Assembly: GCA_904063045.1 (NCBI GenBank)
Contig: CAJFCJ010000003.1
Span: 1,488,001-1,552,000 of the forward strand
DNA length: 64,000 nucleotides
Direction: 5' to 3'
Origin: Dimorphilus gyrociliatus
Taxonomy: Eukaryota; Annelida; Polychaeta; Dinophilidae
In this document: one piece after another, positions 10,749 through 23,475 of the stretch
Layout: every line of letters starts with the position of its first letter
How positions within the stretch are numbered: position 1 is the stretch's first letter
Position numbers and translations under genes: made by a program
Notes under the pieces: generated by a model
The model's database searches: none
The model's input: the letters and a program-made list of their open reading frames with translations, nothing else
Told to the model about the DNA's origin: nothing

Positions 10749-12204
10749 TTAATTTGCTCTTGTTTTATCCCCAACCAAAGCGTAACAACGTGGGGACTTT
10801 AACGGTTTGAATAGTTGAATTATATGAACATTTTTGGTTCCATTCTCTATGAGATAGTACATTCTGTCTAATAGAATTATTGCTTCTATGCAAGGAGATA
10901 GAAGGGTTCTTAATTTAAAAAATGCATCTAATTTCCATTTTATGGCCGCTGTGTCATTGATATATGCTTCTATTTCTTCATCAGTAAGAGTATTTTCGAT
11001 TTTTAACAATCTAAAAGATTTCTTACAGTATTCAACAAAATTAGAGCACCTTTTTGCGATTTTCCCTACTTTCCAATCATCTTTTTGTGCTTTGTTGTTT
11101 GTCAAATCAATCAGAATTTTTTGGAGAGTGCACCTCCATAGCATACTTATAGGAGCTAGTTTACAGCCATCTTCCATTCGCTCTGCAGCCTGAGTAGCTA
11201 ACATTCGACAATTTCTATAAAAGAACAAAATTATATTTTTCAAAAATAAGGATTATTATAATAATCATAAACCTATTCAATTTGAAATTTCTTTTCTTTA
11301 ATGGTGATGATAGTGGAAACTCTTCGGGTAAAATATGCTGATAACAACAGCCAACGTTTACCAACAGACGTGCTTTATTCTGATTAAGAAATAATTCTAT
11401 TAGACTATTAGCTAGGCTTCCGCAAGTGTGTAGACCAACAACTCCTATCTTATCTATCTCAGTTGAAAAGTTTTCCTCCAATATTGGATCTAAGTTTAAA
11501 TCAGGCGTTACATAGCAAGTTAATCGTTTGAATTTCGCTTCAGTTTTTCCAATTTCATCAGGATTGGGTTTTTCTTGATTATCAGTTTTTTTCAATGCAT
11601 TGTCCTTAAGTGTATTCCAATATTTTTTTAATTTGACTTCTCTAAAGCTTGCACTTTCGTTGATAGATTTGCTACCTTCAATGCCCAAAACATTCAAATT
11701 ACAATTTAAAGTGAGAAAATTTGAAAGATACCCTCGTCCGCTGCCTATATCGACAATGCAATTAACTTTATGATATCTACATATGGAATATATAATTTCT
11801 GACATTTCATAAGTCTCATGAAACTTTTTGTCAGTCATAAATGAAGCGACTTGGACAGTATTTGGTTTGCCAGTAAAGTTTTCATATAAAGTTTCTAAAT
11901 CGGTGAGAACGTTTAAATATGGAAGAGTATGTTTTTTCACAAAAGAGACAAATAGTTGAAGACAGTTCGCAGAGTCTTCTACTGAATATGATTCTCTCGG
12001 GTCAACTGGTTGACAATCAGTCAGAAGATTCGATAATTTTTCAGAATTTAAGCTTGATAAGTCATTTTTCAACTTTTCAGGAACGATTTTTTCCCAACAA
12101 TCTTCAGTAAAGAAGTCGGTATTATGTGCTTCAGCGAGTGGTAGATAATACTGAAGAAATTTACTTAGGCTATCTAATTTTGATTCTAAGATATATTCTT
12201 GCAT
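10749..12204 (-). CDS. METTL25: METTL25 family putative methyltransferase
   Basis: Exons (minus) 11273-12204 and 10749-11214 encode 465 residues. The N terminus (AEAHNTDFFTEDCWEKIVP) has the family HTxDFxT/ExxWE pattern. The SAM-binding site is VDIGSGRGYLSNFL, followed by VLGIEGSKSIN and KLKKYW. Later come VGLHTCGSLAN and NVGCCYQ, and the C-terminal SPCIEAIILLDRMYYLIE and KSPRCYALV, which match METTL25 better than METTL25B. The substrate is not established. The 3' end of this gene faces MRPS26, leaving only 117 bases between the two stop codons. Confidence 0.9.
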
Positions 12205-12512
12205 TTCTCATGCTATTCCCTATTTTCGCTCACCAACAGCATTACTGAATTCAAGGTCATACTGGTCGATAGCAGCGACATCCAACAGTTGATTTGTTTG
12301 TCTTACAGTCACTTTCTATAGTCATATTCGTTTATAAAATTTAATTAAGTTCGTGATGGAATCACGAAGGAAATCAAATGATTGGTGAAGTTTAACTCGA
12401 TATCAAAAATTTTTAAAGACGAGATAAGTTGTTTTTGATTTTTAAATATAATTTACTATTTTCATCAAAGAAAACACAGTTAAATTTCTATATTTTAACA
12501 GTTCATATACTT
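12205..12512. other. Short intergenic region between METTL25 start and SDHA end
   Basis: About 300 bases that combine the METTL25 upstream region with the SDHA 3' untranslated region. Nothing else is visible. Confidence 0.5.
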
Positions 12513-15046
12513 TTAGTAGACCCTAGGTTTAGGCGGAATTGTAGTAACTTTAGAGTCCATTGTGTCATCGACAACTGGTTTATAAGTGAGCTGAACCTGT
12601 AAAACGACGACTTGATTGCCTTTAATGATAAGAAATATTCTAAACCTACCTTTCCAGTTTTGGGGTCAATGGTAGAGACGGTATGTTTTCTCCAGTGCTG
12701 GTCTTCGGGCAATTTTTTTTGACCTTCCAATGGCTTGGTGTAATCATACTCATCAATTCTCGTCTGTTGAAAAGTAAAAATTTGTGGATTCTATTTACAT
12801 CTATGTTTAGAGTACCTGAAAATCTTCTCTGGCATGAGCTCCTCTACTTTCCTTTCTTGCTTCGGCACTGTATACAGTTTGAAGAGAGTTCAATAATAAA
12901 TTCTGAAGTTCGAGTGTTTCAACCAAATCTGAATTCCAAGTCATGCCCTTGTCGACTACCTTGATATTTTTCATCCGAGCAAAAACGTCGTCTAATTTTT
13001 GACAGCCTTCTTTTAATACATTTCCGTCTCTGAAAACGGCTGCGTTCGTTTGCATTGTCTTCTGCATATCCAAACGAACGGCGGCTGTTGGCTCGGGTCC
13101 GTCAGCATTTCGAACGGCATCAAGATTTGCTATGGATTCTTCTCCTGCTGTTTCAGATAATTCTCGTACTTTTTCTCCAGGCTTGTTAGTGTCTGCGATA
13201 GTGTTTGCACAAGCTCTACCAAAGATAACCAAATCTAGAAGAGAATTAGCTCCTAATCGGTTAGCTCCGTGAACAGAAACGCACGCAGATTCACCTGCAG
13301 CATATAGTCCAGGAACAATCTGAGTACCATTGGTTTTGTCATAGTTAATGACTTGACCGAGATAGTTTGTAGGAATACCTCCCATGTTATAATGTACAGT
13401 GGGAAGAACAGGCACAGGGTCACGAGTAACATCAACACCTGCAAAAATCATGGCTGTTTCAGAGATACCAGGAAGTCTTTTCGCTAATTGGTCTTGGGGG
13501 AGGTGACTAAGCTGTAGATAAATATGATCTTTATCAGGTCCAACTCCTCTTCCTTCTCTGATTTCTATTGTCATTGATCTGCTAACAACATCTCTTGAAG
13601 CCAGATCAAGGACAGATGGAGCGTAACGTTCCATAAATCTTTCACCGGCGCTGTTGATCAGATAACCTCCTTCACCTCGGCAACCTTCAGTCATAAGACA
13701 TCCAGCTCCGTAAATTCCAGTTGGGTGAAACTGAACAAATTCCATATCCATATTAGGTAAACCTGCTCTTGAAATCATGGCAGTACCATCCCCTGTGCAA
13801 GTATGGGCTGCAGTACATGAGAAATAAGCTCTTCCATAGCCACCAGTTGCCAAAACAGTATTTTTTGCCTTGAATCTATGAAGGTTTCCATCTTCAAGAC
13901 TCATTGCAATAACACCAACACATTCGCCTTTCTCCATTAGGAGATCCATTGCGAAGTATTCTATAAAGTAATCTGTATCGTACATCAGTGATCGACCATA
14001 CAAAGTATGCAACATTGAATGCCCGGTTCTGTCGGCAACACAGCAAGCTCTATGGGCTTGTCCTCCTGTTCCCAATTTTAAAGCTTGTCCGCCAAAAGCT
14101 CTTTGATAGATATCACCATTTTCTAAACGCGAAAATGGCATACCATAATTTTCGAGTTCGATAACAGCTTTTGGAGCTTCTTCACACATATATTGGATTG
14201 CATCTTGGTCACCAAGCCAATCAGATCCCTTTACAGTATCATAAAAATGATTATGCCAATTGTCTTTCGGGTTGTCGTCAACATTGCTCAATGCGGCATT
14301 AATACCTCCTTGAGCAGCAACAGTATGGGATCTTGTAGGAAAGAGTTTCGTGATACAGGCAGTTTTAAATCCTTTTTCGGATAGACCGAAAGCGGCTCTC
14401 AATCCAGCTCCACCTGCTCCCACAACAACAGCATCGTATTCATGATCGACAACTTGGTAGTCTTTTGATATACTTGTCTTTTTAACACTATAGTTCCTGG
14501 AAGCGACAGAGCTCCACTGAAAAGGACGATATATTATAAAAACAGTTTATCAAGCTTTTTACAAAGTATTAATTTTGCACTCGTTTGATATAATTTAAGA
14601 CTATTTGGTAAAAGTTAGTTGCCTTTCTGCTTTAGTTAGAATACTTAGAGCATAAAAAAAGACGAGTTTGATGAAGGTTACCCTATGACCTTGCGAAGGT
14701 CGTAGCAGACGGTAAGTTTTAAGTCATTAAATTTTGAAATCCTCTACATCCTATATTGTGTAACTAGTCAATTTATTTGAAGAGAAACTTGAAAGATCGT
14801 TTCTGAGATTTTTTCAATGTGCTAATCTTTGTAACACTATGATTGATGTCTTTTTGAGCTTAAAAGTCTTGTGAGCGAGAATTGTTTGAAATTTCTAGTT
14901 TTTTCTTTAACAAGTCAATCATTTATTTCAATAAAGTGATTGAGTAGATTATATATAGAAATTTTAGTTTAAGTAGCACTTACTAGATATCTTGATAGAA
15001 GTTGAAATTTCGAATTTCTTGCTGCGATAAGACGAACCGAAGCCAT
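12513..15046 (-). CDS. SDHA: Succinate dehydrogenase flavoprotein subunit
   Basis: Catalytic subunit of respiratory complex II in the mitochondrial matrix. It oxidises succinate to fumarate with covalent FAD. Exons (minus) 14984-15046, 12816-14516, 12650-12763 and 12513-12596 encode 653 residues. The N terminus ([18 protein letters not shown]) is a basic, acid-free mitochondrial presequence. The Rossmann motif [16 protein letters not shown] is followed by [14 protein letters not shown], which carries the FAD-linked histidine. Substrate-site segments [19 protein letters not shown], the second-FAD segment [18 protein letters not shown] and the capping-domain region are intact. The C terminus [22 protein letters not shown] and PPKPRVY is diagnostic. 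No damage is seen. Confidence 0.98.
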
Positions 15047-15226
15047 TCTCAGGCATGCGTGTTCAAAACTTTACTGTTTCCGCCGGAACAGCTCCGTCTG
15101 GTGATGAATAGATTTTGGTAAAATAGTCAATACGACAACACAATTAAAAACTGGTTATATTCAAATGAATTCTCGTCCATTTCTCTAACCAAATTCCTTC
15201 ATTGTTGACTGTAGCAACGAAAAAAA
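15047..15226. promoter_or_regulatory. Probable bidirectional promoter, SDHA / DAW1
   Basis: Only 180 bases lie between the divergent start codons of SDHA and DAW1, so at least part of the control region must be shared. Spacing is observed and function inferred. Confidence 0.55.
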
Positions 15227-17061
15227 ATGAAACTAACCCGATTTTTATTACGTTATTATCCACCTGGTTAGTTCAAAAGTTGCCTTTATTTTATGATTAT
15301 TATATTAATTTTTGTCTTATTTCAATAATAAGTAAAAATCCTTTTTACTTATTTCGTTCTTGGGCCATTTTTCCAATTTTCGAACAATTCTTTCTTTTTG
15401 TTTACTATTCTTCAATAAGTTTCTTTTACTAAAATTAGGTATTATTTTGGAATACCAAACTAAAACTGGGGATTTAAAAACTAAAGCAATTGATTTGCTA
15501 GATTTGACACAGAGGTAACTATTTTATAAATGTCATGATGGTTATAAATTTAGTAAGGCCTACCTTTTGTTCTCAGTTCAAATAGTGGTGAAATAGTGGA
15601 CGAAATGATGAAAAAAGAACCACTTTTGGCAAATTCAAATAAGGAACAGCTAATTACACTAGTCCAGCGTAAGAATTATTTTATTGATGATAATATATAT
15701 AAATTATATTACTTATCCCTATTTTCTTCCATAAAGGTTTGAAGCAAAAACAAGCTGAAAGTACGAAAAGTCAATTTTATTTATTTAAAGTACTCAAGGC
15801 ACATATTCTTCCTCTCACTAATGTTGCGTTTAACAAAAATGGATCTCAGTAAGGCGACTTAAATTGAAAAATAGTTTATTAATTGTCAATCTCTTAGTTT
15901 CATTACTGGAAGCTACGATAGAACTTGTAAAGTATGGTCAACTTTAGCGGGCGAGGAAATTTTTACCCTTGAAGGGCATAAGAATGTTGTTTATTCAATT
16001 GCTTTTAACAATCCATATGGGTAAACTATTTAATATTTATAAATTTGTCTACATTTCCTCATTTTCTTATTTCAGTGATAAAATAGCTACTGGATCTTTC
16101 GATAAAACATGCAAATTATGGAGTGCGGAAACTGGAAAACTTTTTCATACCTACAGAGGTCATTCTGCTGAAGTTGTAAGTAATACTTTATAACCATATA
16201 GCTTAGAGAGTAATTTAGGACAATTTTTTTCGATTAGGTATGCTTGTCATTCAATTTGAGAAGCACACAAGTAGCAACTGGTTCGATGGACACTACGGCA
16301 AGACTATGGGATATTCAGAGCGGACAAGAAGTTAACGTTCTTTGTGTAAGTAGAGTGAATATATTAATGAAATAATATCTGATGTTTTCTCAAAAAAAAG
16401 GGGCATTCAGCCGAAATCATTAGTTTACAATTTAATACGACTGGAGCTCATATCCTAACTGGGTCCTTTGATAATACTGTTACTCTATGGGACGTTAATT
16501 CTGGACAGTAAGTTTTGACATACAGTATGTTCCAGATTTATTGAAAGTTGACGCATTATTTTCTGCAGTAAAATTCATACCTTAGTTGGTCATAGGGCAG
16601 AGATCAGTAATGCAGTTTTTAACTGGGAAAGTAGCACTATAGCTACGGCTTCGATGGACAAAACTTGCAAATTATGGGGCGTTGCCGATGGAAGATGTAT
16701 TCAAACTCTGAGAGGACATGAAGATGAAGTTTTGGACGTAGCGTACGACAATACAGGCAGATATTTAGCATCAGCTAGTGCTGATTCAACTGCAAGATTA
16801 TATAATGCGCAAACTTTTGAGTTAATGCACAAACTAGAAGGTCATGAAGGCGAGGTTTCGAAAGTGGTGTTTAATCCGCAAGGAACGCTAGTAATGACAG
16901 CCAGTGCGGATAAGACATGCCACATTTGGGATGTTCAAACTGGCCAGTGTGTTCAGGTGCTGGAAGGACATACAGACGAGATATTTTCTTGTGCTTTTAA
17001 TTATGAAGGAGACACGATTATCACTGGCAGTAAGGATAATACTTGCCGTATTTGGAAATAG
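15227..17061 (+). CDS. DAW1: Dynein assembly factor with WD repeats 1
   Basis: DAW1 (ODA16) adapts outer-arm dynein for transport into motile cilia. Nine exons: 15227-15266, 15439-15514, 15577-15668, 15737-15848, 15898-16020, 16076-16175, 16238-16345, 16401-16507 and 16569-17061. They give 416 residues, one more than human. The start [19 protein letters not shown] matches [19 protein letters not shown]. After the helical N domain come WD repeats with [70 protein letters not shown] and the final [11 protein letters not shown]. Eight repeats form the expected propeller. This is an indirect sign that the animal has motile cilia. Confidence 0.97.
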
Positions 17062-17229
17062 AAATTTATTTGTTCAGTATTTTTAGTTATTAAGTTAACC
17101 GTCCATAATTAAACGTCCATAAAATGTGATTCTTTTTTTTTTTACGTATTCGAAAAATTACATACGAATACATATATCTTGTTTGGAGAATCTAAGAAGA
17201 TATTATCTTGTTAATTAAAATCGTATTTT

Positions 17230-19328
17230 TTATACAATTCTCCCAGTAACCATGGAAAAGCGATCAATGCCAGACAAGGATTCCACATTCTTATCATTGT
17301 CTGCCAAAATCGTTTCATCTCTAATACCTCCACTTAAATTTAGTGGATTATCGTCAATAAACATAGCTTTACCCTTACCAATTGTACTTATTCCGTCTTT
17401 ATGCTTTCTTGATAAACCTTCTCCGATAGATTTACTTCTTTTGAGTTTGAAAGACAAATTTGTGGGTGATCTTGGAGGCAGTAATTGCTCACTGATTGTT
17501 CGAACTCTATGTCCTTTAATTACATTACATGCAAATCCAAGGAGGCAAATACTATTTAATACTTTTAGACTGAAGAGGCATAGGAGGAACATTCCCAGTA
17601 ACAAAAAGTGTTTATAACTTGAAAATGTCATGGAGGAGAAGGTTATCTTTATTGAAATGACAGCCAAAGGTAAAGGAATAAATCCCATTCTCCGACTAAC
17701 AACGTCTAAATAATCGCTGAAAGCCTGCTTTTGACGTGAGTTTTTCATATCGTAAGCTAAACTAGTCGTATATTCTGTGTAGACCTAAAATGATAATCCA
17801 GGATTTAAAAACAGTTCATTAACATACGGTTAAAAACCTACATCTGCAGGGATCTCATTGAATTTTGTAATAAAAGCGTGCTTAACTCCATCAACAATAA
17901 TTTCTGAGACAAGAACCATGAGAATATCAGGGATCAGGTCTAATAAGTGTTCTGCACCGAAAGAAAGTATTTTTAATTTTTTATCTCCTAGTTAAGATTA
18001 ATCAAACCAAAGTTCCATGAAAATTCAGTTAAATTTCTCACGCTAACAATTGAAAGGAGGACCAAAAAATGAAATCTTTCTCTTACATCGGAGCAAGCCA
18101 TTTGGAAGAGGTTGTTCTTTTCAAACTTTTTGAAAACCGATCCTTTCAGTTCTACAAACTAATGAGTGAACCATGATTATTAAGACAATAGAGAAAAATA
18201 TTGAAAAGCTCTTACGTTGTTTGACATCATTATTGTTAATAACGCTTTATTGTGAGAATTAAAAGCCACATTCAAAGTTGTAGCTTGAAAGAGAACAAGA
18301 GTTGCATGACCAACAACGTAAACAACAGCTAGTATAGCGTGCGGAATGAGACCTAGATGTTCCCGTTTTCTGCCTCTTTGCTCAGATCCAGTCCACATTA
18401 AAGAATCTAATATATCTTGTCCAAAAGACGAGAATAGTTTATCGGCAACCTTAAACATGATAATTTATGTAAGATATTTCGCAATCAGTAAATAGCTTAC
18501 ATACTTCTAACATATTGAAGAAAATGTACAATTTAATAATGGCCTGGCCTCGTATCAAGTGATACATCATTGAAATATCTATATAGTATATGGCAATACA
18601 AGCCAATATTAGAACCAATCCTTTTAATAAGTCACGAATTTCCGCGGATTCCATCCATCTTGTCCTATTTCCACTAAAAAACAATGAAAAAAATGATTAT
18701 AACTAGTTATTGATGATCTTGATCATATTTCTCACGATCTAACAAAGCACTTTCGAAATATCTCAAAGAACGCTAAAATAAATCTTAAGGGTAGGAATGT
18801 GAAAGTATACAGGAAAGCGTCAACACATTGTAGAAAACCAAAACAAATGAATTTTTCCAATTCCAAAGGTATCTTTATAAACGTGTAGACCTTTTTACTT
18901 TTTTCAGATAATTTTTTACCGTCCTCATTATCTAACTTATAACCTCTTGTCAATTCCATATAAATATAATTTAATAAGGATGGTGCTTCCAATGGCTCCT
19001 CACTAGTGTTCTCTAATTCTTCATCTTCGTATTCAGTATCTAAAATTTCTGATAAAATTTCTTCCTTGTTTTTTTCATCGCACTCAGATGGTGATCTACG
19101 TCTTAGTTTACAGCCTTCGCCTGGAGGAATAAAGTCACCGGAATTAAAGGGAGTATTTGGAGTTGCTGACGTTTCTAAATGGCCTTCAGCCTCAGCGGCA
19201 ATTTTTGGTTCCTCAAATAGTGGTTCATAGGTGGAATTCGATAGATTGTGAGTCAGATCTGACTCCTCAGATTGGTCACCGTTTTCCAATGAACCCTTAT
19301 CTACCTTTTCCGTACATTCATAGGACAT
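17230..19328 (-). CDS. TAPT1: Transmembrane anterior posterior transformation protein
   Basis: A multi-pass membrane protein linked to the ciliary base and axial patterning in vertebrates. Exons (minus) 18751-19328, 18505-18673, 18216-18449, 18008-18158, 17842-17951 and 17230-17784 give 598 residues. An acidic N-terminal tail (1-125) leads into YIYMELTRGYKL, IPLELEKFICFGFLQCVDAF and the first membrane spans. Highly conserved stretches are ISMMYHLIRGQAIIKLY, FNMLEVADKLFSSFGQD, TTLNVAFNSHNKALLTIMM, FVELKGSVFKKFEKNNLFQM, VKHAFITKFNE and RRMGFIPLPLAV. The C terminus GIDRFSMVTGRI echoes vertebrate IDRFTICGNRI. Exon 4 contains an in-frame GTAAGAG that is not a splice site: translation through it gives the conserved SDxxERF. 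Confidence 0.96.
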
Positions 19329-20525
19329 ATTTTCAGGATGCTGATTATCCTACTTGAGTACAAGTTTACTTTCACAAACCATATTAGAATAAACTTATAA
19401 GAGAAAAAAGTAAGCAGCTTTCATCACATTTCAAATAACCTTGACATTCAAGAACGAGTAAAACCTGGCTCATGTTCCGTTTTTAATTGACTTGAATCTT
19501 ATCAAGTAAGTCTTTCTGCAAGTGTTAAAATATGATTCTTACGAAAATTTTACAAATTTGTTTGATGAACAATAGCGTGGTTCATATGTATACTTCATAG
19601 ATGCAAAATTTGTTTTTTTACCGGCTAATTTGTCATTATTTTTGTATTTTCACTTTTGAGTGGAATAGTGAGTGTTTGAGTGGCCTTTTATAAACATAGA
19701 TATACTTTATACAGTATGTACAGTAAAAATATGCTAACTATATTAGAGTACAAATTTCTTCCATTGTCGAATATCTATTTTTTTAAAATTTTACGGTTTA
19801 CTTAATAGCAATTCATTCGTTTTGGACAGGATTTATTCTACGAGGTTTAGTTTAAGAACAATTGCACATTCCTATTATAATCATACCTATTTTTTTTCTG
19901 TTATATATTTATCATAGAATTTTGCTATCACTTAATTAGCTGATAAGTTTATGCTGTCATATGCTTAATTTTAGTCCTTAATATGCTGTTTGATTACTAT
20001 ATACACCTACTGATTGTAGTTAATTTCAAGAAATAACGTATTGCATAAGCAGGAGGGTTTACACGTGACGTGATGAAATAGTACTACGTATCTTTCAACG
20101 TAATAATTTAATTGTTATTGACATTTGCTCAGTGCTTGTTTCCACCAAGAAATTTCTAGTTTAATTAAGCCTAAGATACTATCACAATGAAAACTTTAAT
20201 GATATTTTGAATAGAGAAAGTAAAATTTGACACTAAATACATAAAATACCTTTGAAAACATAACTGTTACAATATACTTGAATGATTTCTAAGAGTTAAA
20301 ATATTCAGCATCTAAAATTTAGACATAAGTTGATCTAATAATGAAATTAATCGATTTAAATTATTGATCCTTCCTCTCACGTGCGTTTCAACATATTGAT
20401 TTTTTTTCCAACCGTAAAAACATCAGTTACTTTAACGCCACCGTTCAAACTAAACGAAAAAATATACTTGGCTATTTTTATTTTGTTCATTTACGATCAT
20501 TAAATGACCACTTTATGACCAACTT
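19329..20525. other. Intergenic region between divergent TAPT1 and whirlin genes
   Basis: 1.2 kb, AT-rich, with an ATACAGTAT motif at 19709 and a CACGTGACGTG element near 20063 that overlaps E-box and CRE half-site patterns. No exon is supported. It should carry both promoters. Confidence 0.5.
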
Positions 20526-23006
20526 ATGGAGGTCGAACTACAAACTGCCGTTGATGATTTATTAAATAGCTCGGAAAAAAGAAAGTTTATACAGTCTTTA
20601 TCTAATTATCATAAGAGTAGAAATGTGTACGAGTTTGGGGAAGATTTGAAGGAATTATTAGATACTCCTGCTAAAAGAACGCTTGTCGAAAAAGTCAGGA
20701 AAGTTGTTCCGTTGGCCGATTTACGATTCTTTGATCAATGCATGAGAACGAGAGAATGGATTAATGAGCGTAATTCCTCAATTATTCATGAAACTATTGA
20801 TTTAAATGAATTGGCGATTGAGGACGAGAGAACAGTCGTCATTTCGGATATTAGATCAACGCTAGATTTGGGATTTAGTATAAGAGGAGGTATTGAATTT
20901 GGAACGGGAGTCTATATATCGCACGTCGATAGTGATTCCATAGCGGAAACTCATGGATTAACTCCTGGAGATTTGATTGTTTCAGTTAATGGGATTGATT
21001 TTAGCAATGTTTCCCATGTTCAAGCAGCAAAGCTGATAAAATCTAGTAGACGACTAGAAATAGTATTAAAGAATACGGGAAGGGTGCCTGGAACTAGCGA
21101 AACACTAAAGGAATATACCTGGGTTGATCCTTTCGGGAGAAGTGTTTCGCCACCCTTATCCGATTATGGAGGAGATTGCCCGGAGAGAAAGGTCAATTTG
21201 GACCTTTCGGATCATAAACCCTTAGGATTGATGATTAGGGGAGGACGCGAGTTTGGGTTGGGAATTTACATAACAGGCGTAGACTTAGGCTCTATATCGG
21301 AACAATCAGGTTTGAAGGTGGGGGATCAAATACTGGATGTCAACGGAAAGAGTTGCATTGATATTTCTCACATGGAAATGGTTAACATCTTAAAGAATAA
21401 CAACCATTTAATAATGACTGTCAAAAGTGTAGGGAAATTACCGTACGCTAAAACTACTTATGATCAACTTATGTGGTACTCTAGCAATAAAACTAACAGT
21501 TCAACAGATTCTCCAAGACAACGTCGAGCTAAAGCTGTCCCAGCACCAGAAGTACCAATTGGAAAGTTGAGAAACAAAACCTTTACTCAGGCGGAAATTC
21601 ATAGCCTAAATGAGGATAGTGGTGTTGAACTGAATGGGAACAGTTCAACAAGCTCGAACAAACTCGTTACTCTCTCACCAGAGGCCACTATCATTAATGA
21701 TAGTATAGATGATTATAATTATAGAGATCCAAAGCAAAATTATTATAGATTTAGAACTGCTTCTATTAGCCATAAAATAGCCAATACGTTAGAGTCTCTG
21801 GAAGAGATTCCGCAAAAACCGTCAAATGGTAGGAAATTTATCAAGAGGAGTGAAGATAAAAGAGATTTCGAAAGAATGAAAAGGGAAAGAGATCTAATAT
21901 ACAGAGATACTGACGATATTGCAATTAGCGAACAATTAAATGACGATGATGAAAGTGAAGAAAATTTTGTAAGAGTCATAGAGCCAAATCAAGAACGCCA
22001 TTCGGAATATATAGTATATATTTTAATAAATCAACAGCATATAGGCCTTTTTGTATTGAACTTCAAAATATCCCTAAATCTAAATATATTACATATTTTT
22101 CGTAAGAACCTAATATTCCGAATCGTGTTCTAGTCATACTCGCCAATAAAACCTCCAAGAAAATCAGTTAATTATAGAAAAACAGCGAATGATTCATCGA
22201 GCTCATCAGATTTTAATGAAGATGACTGGTGTTTTGACAAAGAAATAGAAGCGGAAGTTCATAGACCTGATACCGATTCTAAACCTCTTATTTGGGTCGA
22301 ATCATCGTTTGTAAGATCATCGCCAAGACCAAAAATTCAACCTATATCTCCGTACGTACGGAAAGCACTGGATAAAAAATCGGATGAGACAAGATCAACA
22401 TCTCGTGTTGAGGTTAGACCAAAAACACCAACTCCTTCTCATAAGAAAGAGGAAATTCCTGAAATTAAGGCAATTCCTCCAGATGTATTGAAGGCTCTTG
22501 TTAAGAAAGTAGAAGAAAATCAGTCACGTGCAAATTCTAGAAATTCACCCTCTCCCGTTCCTTTTCTCCAGGAATCAAATAATTTTACGACTTATACAAC
22601 GGCCAGTACCTCTACTCAGGGAGACGATCGGCAAGATTTTAGAGCAAAAACACCAATTTCTTTATACGAAGAAAATTGGGACCGTCTATCGTCACGTAAA
22701 CATAAGCCAGATGAAGAAATTAAGATAATATCGATGAGAAAATTAAAACCTACGCTGGGAATAGCTATTGAAGGAGGAGCAAATACTAAACTTCGAATGC
22801 CTCGCTTAATAAGCGTCCAGCCTGGAGGCTCCGCATATGCTTCAGGCGAATTAAAAGTTGGTCATGTAATCCTTAGTGTAAACGGTATCGAAACCGACGG
22901 CCTCAATCACGAAGATATAGCTAAATTAATTGCAAAAGCTTTCAAGGATAAAAATGATAGCATTGCTTTCAAAGTCAAAGATTCAAACCGAAAAGTTCAA
23001 TTATGA
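20526..23006 (+). CDS. WHRN: Whirlin, three-PDZ scaffold
   Basis: Whirlin organises stereocilia and periciliary complexes in vertebrates (Usher type 2). Exons 20526-22013 and 22134-23006 join in phase zero to 786 residues. A harmonin-homology domain (about 1-85) has KFIQSLSNYHKSRNVYEF and RKVVPLADLRFFDQ. PDZ1 (about 98-185) carries LGFSIRGGIEFGTGVYIS, then YTWVDPFGRSVSPP as in vertebrate whirlin. PDZ2 (about 222-305) carries LGLMIRGGREFGLGIYITG and KVGDQILDVNG. A long, low-complexity, proline- and serine-rich linker leads to PDZ3 (about 690-775) with ISMRKLKPTLGIAIEGGAN and ELKVGHVILSVNG. I do not find the second harmonin-homology domain between PDZ2 and PDZ3. Harmonin itself is excluded by the PDZ3 sequence and domain order. 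Confidence 0.94.
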
Positions 23007-23475
23007 TCGGCTTATATTTGAATCTAGTACTTTCCAACAATTAGAATAATAATACAAAGCATAATAATGATGAGATTCTTATCATTATAAAACATAAGCA
23101 TACAAATGAACAGTTACTAATATATATTAGATATTAGATATATACAGTATATATATATACAGAGAGTTCATATTTCTATTTACTTTTGTTACTACTTTTT
23201 TTAACTGTTCAATGAAAGATTCATGAAAAATTTTTACTAAACTTTTAAAACATTCACGATGTTGTTGAAAAACAAAAAGAAGAGCTAAGACAAACTATAA
23301 AAATAAGGGAAAAGAAACCACGTGTTTTATATGTTTATCATTTTTTTTATCATTAAATTATTCTATATTCGTTAGATATAATCGTCAAAAATGTATAATT
23401 TGTTTGTTTAATCAAAATATTTTCTTTCAGAAGCCAAAAAAAAAACAACAAAAAATACAAAGCACATTTTAGAAA
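23007..23475. other. Intergenic region after whirlin
   Basis: 470 bases with a TA-rich microsatellite around 23128-23162, including an ATACAGTAT motif at 23142. No coding signal. Confidence 0.5.

Noticed and set aside
18081-18090. GTAAGAG donor-like site in TAPT1
   Set aside because: Reading through it gives the conserved SDVRERF and further conserved residues, so no intron is needed.
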